NCBI GenBank assembly: GCA_021647625.1
Contig: JAKIUJ010000005.1
Location: 1 to 45,411, forward strand
DNA: 45,411 nucleotides
Source: Desulfobacula sp.
Lineage (GTDB): Bacteria; Desulfobacterota; Desulfobacteria; Desulfobacterales; Desulfobacteraceae
Reading direction: 5' to 3'
Shown one piece after another: positions 40,683-45,411 of the stretch. The translations under genes and the position numbers were made by a program. How positions within the stretch are numbered: the first letter of the stretch is position 1; every line of letters begins with the position of its first letter. Under the pieces are notes generated by a model. That model was given only the letters and a program-made list of their open reading frames with translations, was not told the DNA's origin and did not search any database.

Positions 40683-42419
40683 ATGGATAAAATCTTAAGA
40701 ATTGATGTGGGCTCACAAGGCGGCCCTAAAGCTGTCGAAACTGGATTAGGAGATTATGAGGGACTTGGCGGCAGAGCCATGACATCCGGGATTATTTCCA
40801 AAGAAGTCCCACCGCTTTGCCATCCTCTGGGAGCGGATAATAAACTGGTGATAGCACCCGGCATGCTTAGCGGAAGTGCCGCAGCCATGTCAGGAAGGCT
40901 GTCTGTTGGCTGTAAAAGTCCTCTGACAGGAGGCATAAAAGAATCCAATTCCGGCGGGCAGGGTGCACAGGTTCTGGCACGACTCGGATATGCTGCAATT
41001 GTATTGGAAGGAAAACCCTCAAACGACACGCTTTATAAGGTTGTGATCAATCATGACGGAGTGAAGATAGAAGCTGACAATAGCTTAAAGATGCTTGGAA
41101 ATTATGATCTTGTCGATAAAATAAAAGATACCTATGGTGAAAAATTTTGCAGTATTTCAATCGGTCCTGCCGGTGAAATGAAGTTAAGTGCTGCCACTAT
41201 CGCCATTACGGATATGGAACAGCGGCCCACCAGGCATGCAGGCCGTGGTGGCGTTGGTGCTGTTATGGGTTCAAAAGGGATAAAAGCAATTATCCTTGAC
41301 GATACAGGGTGCAAAATGCGTAAACCCAAAGATCCTGAAGCATTTAAGGCAGCCAATAAAGAGTTTGTAGCTGGAATCAAAAAACATCCTGTATCAGGTG
41401 AAGGCCTTCCTGCATTTGGAACAAATGTCCTAACCAATGTGCTTAACGAAGCCGGCGGATATCCCACACGAAATTTTAGTTCCGGTCAATTTGAAGGTGC
41501 CGGCAAAATCAGTGGTGAAACTCTGGCGGAACTTGAAACATCAAGGGGTGGCAAAGCCACACACGGATGTCACACAGGCTGTATTATCAAATGCTCCGGT
41601 ACATTTCATGATAAAGATGGAAATTATCTTACCAAACAACCGGAATACGAAACCATCTGGGCACATGGCGGTAACTGCTGTATTGACGACCTCGATGCAA
41701 TCGCCATGCTTGACAGGCTGGACGATGATTTTGGAATAGATACAATAGAAATGGGGGCCACCATTGGTGTGGCCATGGAAGCCGGGCTTGCTGAATTCGG
41801 TGATGCCGAAGCTGCAATCAACTTTGTCAAACAAGTTGGAGAAGGGACTCCCCTTGGCCGAATTCTTGGTAATGGTGCCGAGGTTACAGGAAAAGTATTT
41901 GGCGTCGAAAGAATCCCTGTTGTTAAAGGTCAGGCAATGCCTGCTTATGATCCCAGAGCTGTGCAGGGAATCGGTGTAACCTATGCGACCACAACACAGG
42001 GCGCAGACCATACCGCAGGATATGCCGTTGCTACCAATATTCTTGGTGTGGGCGGAAATGTTGATGCACTTAAACCCGAAGGGCAAATTGAACTTTCCAG
42101 AAATCTCCAGATTGCCACGGCAGCTATAGACGCCACGGGAATGTGCCTTTTTATAGCATTCCCAATTCTTGATCAGCCGGAAACATTCCAGGCGCTTGTT
42201 GATCTTCTCAACGGTTTCCATGGTTTAAGCCTGACAGCTGATGATGTGAGCGCACTTGGAAAATCAATTCTCACAAAAGAAAGAGAATTTAATGCCGGAG
42301 CAGGTTTTACCTCCAAACACGATAGGTTGCCGGAGTATTTTAAAAATGAAAAACTGGCTCCCCATGGTGTTACATTTACCGTTAGCGATGAGGAATTGGA
42401 TCAGGTGTTTAACTGGTAA
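40683..42419 (+). CDS. Aldehyde:ferredoxin oxidoreductase (tungsten/molybdenum bis-pterin)
   Basis: A 578-aa AOR-family enzyme, cytoplasmic, oxidising an aldehyde to the carboxylate with ferredoxin as acceptor, or the reverse. The N-terminal domain includes GLGGRAMTS and the pterin-contacting RHAGRGGVGAVMGSKGIKAI. The cluster ligands are C296, C300, C304 (CHTGCIIKC) and probably C488 (ATGMCLF). The first two are three residues apart, not two as in Pyrococcus AOR; I recall this spacing from other AOR subfamilies. AAGGAG precedes the ATG. A strong terminator follows. The substrate is unknown. Confidence 0.93.
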   Translation: MDKILRIDVGSQGGPKAVETGLGDYEGLGGRAMTSGIISKEVPPLCHPLGADNKLVIAPGMLSGSAAAMSGRLSVGCKSPLTGGIKESNSGGQGAQVLARLGYAAIVLEGKPSNDTLYKVVINHDGVKIEADNSLKMLGNYDLVDKIKDTYGEKFCSISIGPAGEMKLSAATIAITDMEQRPTRHAGRGGVGAVMGSKGIKAIILDDTGCKMRKPKDPEAFKAANKEFVAGIKKHPVSGEGLPAFGTNVLTNVLNEAGGYPTRNFSSGQFEGAGKISGETLAELETSRGGKATHGCHTGCIIKCSGTFHDKDGNYLTKQPEYETIWAHGGNCCIDDLDAIAMLDRLDDDFGIDTIEMGATIGVAMEAGLAEFGDAEAAINFVKQVGEGTPLGRILGNGAEVTGKVFGVERIPVVKGQAMPAYDPRAVQGIGVTYATTTQGADHTAGYAVATNILGVGGNVDALKPEGQIELSRNLQIATAAIDATGMCLFIAFPILDQPETFQALVDLLNGFHGLSLTADDVSALGKSILTKEREFNAGAGFTSKHDRLPEYFKNEKLAPHGVTFTVSDEELDQVFNW

Positions 42420-42433
42420 TTTGAACCCTAATT

Positions 42434-42475
42434 AACCCCAGGGAGTTTCTTTTGTGAACTCCCTGGGGTTTTATT
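42434..42475 (+). terminator. Strong factor-independent terminator after the AOR gene
   Basis: AACCCCAGGGAGTT and AACTCCCTGGGGTT form a perfect 14-bp stem around a nine-base loop, followed by TTATT. It starts 14 bases after the AOR stop. As the next gene starts only about 20 bases beyond it, partial read-through is possible. Confidence 0.9.
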
Positions 42476-42493
42476 AATTAAAGAGGGTATCCT

Positions 42494-43108
42494 TTGGATA
42501 AACAAGACCTGCCGACAATTTCTTTTTCAATCGATAAGGATAATATCTTTCTTTTTTTTTCTATTCTGCAACAAGGATTCATGGTCTCGGCCACAGTTGG
42601 GTGCAGCCTTAAGAGTTTGATCTGTGATCAATGGGGTGTAACACCCGACTATCTTTCAGGTCGAATTTCAACCATATTTCTTAATAATCAACCTGTGGAT
42701 GATGTCGAATCCGCTATTGTCAACGATGGTGCTATTCTCGCTTTGTCGGGTGCCATGCCCGGACTTGTGGGCGCAACTTTCAGGAAAGGCGGCGTGCTGT
42801 CCATATTTCGAAGTTCCATCACTCATGAAAATATAAAAGTCGATATAGACCTGCCCGCAAAAGGAACGATTACTTTAAAATTATTTAATTTGCTTGTATC
42901 GGAAATGGGGCCTGCCTTTCTTGAAAGAGGATTTTGGATAACAGCAGGCGTTCTTTATGATTTTGTCGACACCAAGAAAACAAATCTTTTATCGGTTCTA
43001 AAATCTGTGAGTGTTAATGGAAATGAAATCGAATTTGGAGAGTTGAGCAGTTTGGAAAAATATAACGATGAAGCACTTATTAATGTTATTGTTCTGATCG
43101 AAAAATAA
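42494..43108 (+). CDS. Conserved hypothetical protein near AOR, 204 aa
   Basis: It starts at TTG with GAGGG upstream. No enzymatic motif is seen. Residues 50-95 (ISTIFLNNQPVDDVESAIVN followed by DGAILALSGAMPGLVGAT) recall the last strands of a beta-grasp sulfur carrier (vNg...DGd.v.l.pp..GG), but the chain continues with a further 110-residue domain, so a MoaD-like role is only a suggestion. I recall similar proteins from deltaproteobacteria without assigned function. It follows the AOR gene after a strong terminator and may have its own weak promoter or depend on read-through. Confidence 0.7.
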   Translation: MDKQDLPTISFSIDKDNIFLFFSILQQGFMVSATVGCSLKSLICDQWGVTPDYLSGRISTIFLNNQPVDDVESAIVNDGAILALSGAMPGLVGATFRKGGVLSIFRSSITHENIKVDIDLPAKGTITLKLFNLLVSEMGPAFLERGFWITAGVLYDFVDTKKTNLLSVLKSVSVNGNEIEFGELSSLEKYNDEALINVIVLIEK

Positions 43109-43331
43109 AAATCAACAGGATAAGCCTTTTTCAAAGAAAAAGTTGATGCAAATATTTGACTCATAAGTCATAGCTTTATAATCCTATAAGATTCATAGTG
43201 TATCAGTGTTTTCTATTCAATTTTCAATTTTGATTAAAACTTGCTATTTGACCGAAAGCGGGATCAATGCCATGTTCTCTGTCATACTGATTTGTGTCAT
43301 AGGGTGATGCAAATTGTTTATTTTTATGCAA

Positions 43332-43455
43332 CAAAGGCTCTTGCAGATAAAATATATTATGGCTTGATCCCACTATATATCGTATTGTAACAATCATGAC
43401 CTACAGTATATAGTGAGCAGGAGCCATTCACCGGTATTTCTGCAAGAGGCTCAAC
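43332..43455. repeat. TIR element R4, copy 2 (inverted relative to copy 1)
   Basis: It starts CAAAGGCTCTTGCAGATAA and ends TTTCTGCAAGAGGCTCAA. Its reverse complement aligns along its whole length with 1551-1674. It lies directly before the leader of the ABC transporter genes. The bases 43109-43331 show no gene and no structure I can name. Confidence 0.7.
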
Positions 43456-43484
43456 ATTAAGGTTGATTTAAGATTGAGGAGAAC

Positions 43485-44363
43485 ATGAAAGATAAAAGCA
43501 GGGCATTAAAATTAATACTGATTTACTTTTTATTCATAGCCGTTTTGTACCCAGCGTCTGCAGGTGCCGTTCAATTAAAATTCACTGCGATTCCGGATCA
43601 GGATACGGCTCGTCTACAGCAGCGATTTGGTAAAATAGCTGATTATTTAACACAGAAACTTGGAGTTACGGTTACCTATGTGCCGGTGAAATCCTATGCC
43701 GCTTCCGTGCAGGCATTCAAAAATAATGAAGTGCAGATGGCATGGTTTGGCGGGCTTTCCGGTGTCCAGGCAAGGTTGGGTGTCCCGGGCTCAAAGGCGA
43801 TTGCCCAGGGGGTGGAAGATGAACATTTTATCACTTACATCATCGCCCATTATTCAACTAACCTTAAACCTGGTGCTTCTCTGGATAAAGGCATAGCAGG
43901 TAAAACATTCACGTTTGGTTCCAAGGGGTCAACATCCGGCCGGTTAATGCCCGAATATTTTATTCGAAAATATTTTAAACAATCCCCGGATGAGCTTTTT
44001 TCAAAAGTGGGTTTTAGCGGGGATCATTCTAAAACCATTGCTCTGGTGCAGGCAGGAAGTTACCAGGTGGGTGCTGTGAATTTTAAAGTCTGGGAAAAGG
44101 AAATGAAAGCAGGGAAAATTGATCCTTCAAAAATTTCCATTATCTGGAAAACACCGGAATATCCGGACTACAACTGGACGGTTCGAGGGGATGTGGATCA
44201 GGTTTTTGGTAATGGTACAACAAATAAAATTCAACAGGCCCTGATAAGTATTACAGATCCTGAGTTGCTCAATGCTTTTCCCCGCAAAAGGTTCATGAAA
44301 GCGGATAATTCCATGTATCAGCCTATTTTGGATACAGGCAAGGCCATTGGCGTTTTCAGATAA
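43485..44363 (+). CDS. PhnD-like ABC transporter substrate-binding protein
   Basis: A 292-aa periplasmic binding protein of the phosphonate/oxyanion (PhnD) type. The signal peptide is about residues 1-27 (ends SAGA). The mature protein opens with FTAIPDQDTARLQQRFGKIA and contains VPVKSYAASVQAFKNNEVQM followed by AWFGGLSGVQARLGVPG, and later FTFGSKGSTSGRLMPEYF, the ligand-contacting loop with Ser/Thr residues. This wording strongly recalls proteins annotated as putative selenate ABC transporter binding proteins; phosphonate or phosphite remain alternatives. A GGAG ribosome site precedes the ATG. Its stop overlaps the ATPase start by one base. Confidence 0.9.
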   Translation: MKDKSRALKLILIYFLFIAVLYPASAGAVQLKFTAIPDQDTARLQQRFGKIADYLTQKLGVTVTYVPVKSYAASVQAFKNNEVQMAWFGGLSGVQARLGVPGSKAIAQGVEDEHFITYIIAHYSTNLKPGASLDKGIAGKTFTFGSKGSTSGRLMPEYFIRKYFKQSPDELFSKVGFSGDHSKTIALVQAGSYQVGAVNFKVWEKEMKAGKIDPSKISIIWKTPEYPDYNWTVRGDVDQVFGNGTTNKIQQALISITDPELLNAFPRKRFMKADNSMYQPILDTGKAIGVFR

Positions 44364-45037
44364 TGGAACAATTGCAGGATAAAAGGTCAGTACTCGTACT
44401 TGAAAATGAGGATATTGCTTACCAGGGCGTTGTTGTCCTCAAAAATGTCAATGTGTCCATTTATCAGGGTGAAAAAGTAGCATTGATCGGGAAAAGCGGT
44501 GCCGGAAAAACAACCTTGCTCAGGCGGTTGTATCAGATTTCACCCAGGCAATGTGCTTTTATCCATCAGCACTATTCATTGGTATCACAGCTTACCACTT
44601 TTCATAATATTTATATGGGGCGGCTGGATACCCATACGATTTTTCACAATATCAGAAATCTTGTTCTGCCTTCAAAAATCCGAATTAATGAGATACGCCC
44701 AATTGCTGAAAAACTTGGGCTTACCGAAAAACTATTTACTCGAATAGGTGAGCTTTCAGGCGGTCAGCAACAGCGTGTAGGTATTGGCAGGGCCCTTTAT
44801 CGGGGTGTCAGCATCCTGATGGCGGATGAACCGGTTTCATCTCTGGATGCTGTGCAGCAGGCACAGATTATGGATTTTATCACCAATACCTGTAAAACCG
44901 TTGTTACATCTCTGCATTCAATTGATTTGTCGCAGCAGTTTTTCAACCGGGTTATCGGGTTGAAAGACAGCAAGGTTTTTTTCGATCTTCCGGTTGATCA
45001 GGTGTCTGACAGTCAACTGAAAGCGTTGTACGGATAA
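44363..45037 (+). CDS. PhnC-like ABC transporter ATP-binding protein
   Basis: A 224-aa ABC ATPase. Walker A is GKSGAGKTT at 43-51, the Q-loop HQH at 68-70, signature LSGGQ at 131-135, and Walker B ILMADEP at 151-157 with its Glu; the switch His is H176 region (TSLHSID). It is shorter than PhnC of enteric bacteria (about 260 aa), mainly because the stretch between Walker A and the Q-loop is brief. Its start overlaps the stop of the binding-protein gene (TAATG) and the permease follows four bases later, giving a compact three-gene importer operon. Confidence 0.93.
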   Translation: MEQLQDKRSVLVLENEDIAYQGVVVLKNVNVSIYQGEKVALIGKSGAGKTTLLRRLYQISPRQCAFIHQHYSLVSQLTTFHNIYMGRLDTHTIFHNIRNLVLPSKIRINEIRPIAEKLGLTEKLFTRIGELSGGQQQRVGIGRALYRGVSILMADEPVSSLDAVQQAQIMDFITNTCKTVVTSLHSIDLSQQFFNRVIGLKDSKVFFDLPVDQVSDSQLKALYG

Positions 45038-45040
45038 TTC

Positions 45041-45406
45041 ATGCTGAAAATCAGTCTGTTTTTTGTTTTGATTGCCATAGCAGCATTGGTTGGAGCAGAT
45101 ATCGGTGTATTAACATTTGATCCCTGGCTTGAGCTCCAGCGTATGGCAACAGGGCTTTCAACACCTGATTTTTTCAGCCTGCCGGGATTTGTATCGGCAT
45201 TGTTGAACACCGTCTCTTTTGCTTTGATTGGTATTTTTATTGCCATTATCCTGGGATCGGTATTGTCATTGTTTTTTGAGTATACATGGGTCCGCTTGTT
45301 CTGCGCATTTATCCGGGCAATCCATGAGTTGGTCTGGGCATTTATTTTCATGCCGATAATCGGTTTGAACAGCCTTTGCGGAATATTGGCCATTGCCATT
45401 CCCTAG
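45041..45406 (+). CDS. PhnE-like ABC transporter permease, 5' part; early TAG at window edge
   Basis: The N-terminal 121 residues of an inner-membrane permease: a signal-anchor helix (FFVLIAIAALVGADIGVLTF), LLNTVSFALIGIFIAIILGS as the second span, and the EAA-like loop beginning AIHELVWAFIFMPIIGLNSL. Family members are about 250 aa or more, so the chain should continue beyond the window. The frame instead meets TAG at 45404-45406, five bases before the end. In related permeases an aromatic residue before AG would fit here (TAG for TAT/TAC), so this is either a nonsense mutation or an edge sequence error. Confidence 0.75.
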   Translation: MLKISLFFVLIAIAALVGADIGVLTFDPWLELQRMATGLSTPDFFSLPGFVSALLNTVSFALIGIFIAIILGSVLSLFFEYTWVRLFCAFIRAIHELVWAFIFMPIIGLNSLCGILAIAIP

Positions 45407-45411
45407 GCCGG

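Noticed and set aside
41541-42221. Minus-strand frame of 226 codons inside the AOR gene
   Set aside because: Antisense of the AOR C-terminal domain; no ribosome site and no protein-like motif.

Overview
The window most resembles chromosomal DNA of a strictly anaerobic, AT-leaning deltaproteobacterium of the Desulfobacteraceae type (the Desulfobacula/Desulfobacterium sort). This is inferred from gene content only: an aldehyde:ferredoxin oxidoreductase with its own MoaD-like protein, a TAXI-type TRAP transporter beside an ADP-forming acyl-CoA synthetase, an SLC13 carrier beside a cytidylate-kinase-like protein, a 2[4Fe-4S] ferredoxin, a DUF3786 relic and sigma-54 regulation. No rRNA, tRNA or CRISPR array was seen.

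Left end (1-4.6 kb): short accessory genes (a PilZ-like protein, a small four-cysteine protein, two unknowns), non-coding terminal-inverted-repeat elements, and an insertion-sequence patch with a two-ORF DDE transposase and pieces of two other transposases.

Defence island (4.65-21.8 kb, nearly all on the minus strand): a complete EcoR124-like type IC restriction-modification operon (hsdM, rhuM, hsdS, a GxxExxY gene, hsdR); a higBA toxin-antitoxin pair; a cluster of poorly known genes, one of them broken; and a second type I system (hsdR, hsdM, a shrunken DUF1016 gene, hsdS) followed by two unknown genes. The second HsdR lacks its nuclease domain.

Scar zone (21.7-23.6 kb): a C-terminal relic of another gene, an N-terminal DUF3786 relic, an intact small ferredoxin gene, a frameshifted flavoprotein and an ISNCY-like transposase fragment, joined end to end like successive deletion junctions.

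Metabolic and regulatory half (23.8-35.7 kb): an operon for a lipoprotein, a Cache-domain histidine kinase and an NtrC-type regulator lies divergent from an enoyl-CoA hydratase/ADP-forming acyl-CoA synthetase operon. The intergenic region holds one sigma-54 (-24/-12) promoter match facing each way. A third, nearly identical match lies upstream of the TAXI-TRAP transporter genes. Together they suggest one regulon that senses, imports and CoA-activates a carboxylic acid. Copies of a short TIR element occupy the spacers of the TRAP gene row.

Right end (36-45.4 kb): a cytidylate-kinase-like/BON protein and an SLC13 permease with a TrkA-C domain (minus strand), a MoaD-like/AOR/unknown cluster with a dyad-rich upstream region, and a PhnD/PhnC/PhnE-type ABC transporter. 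The permease frame ends at an early TAG a few bases before the window edge.
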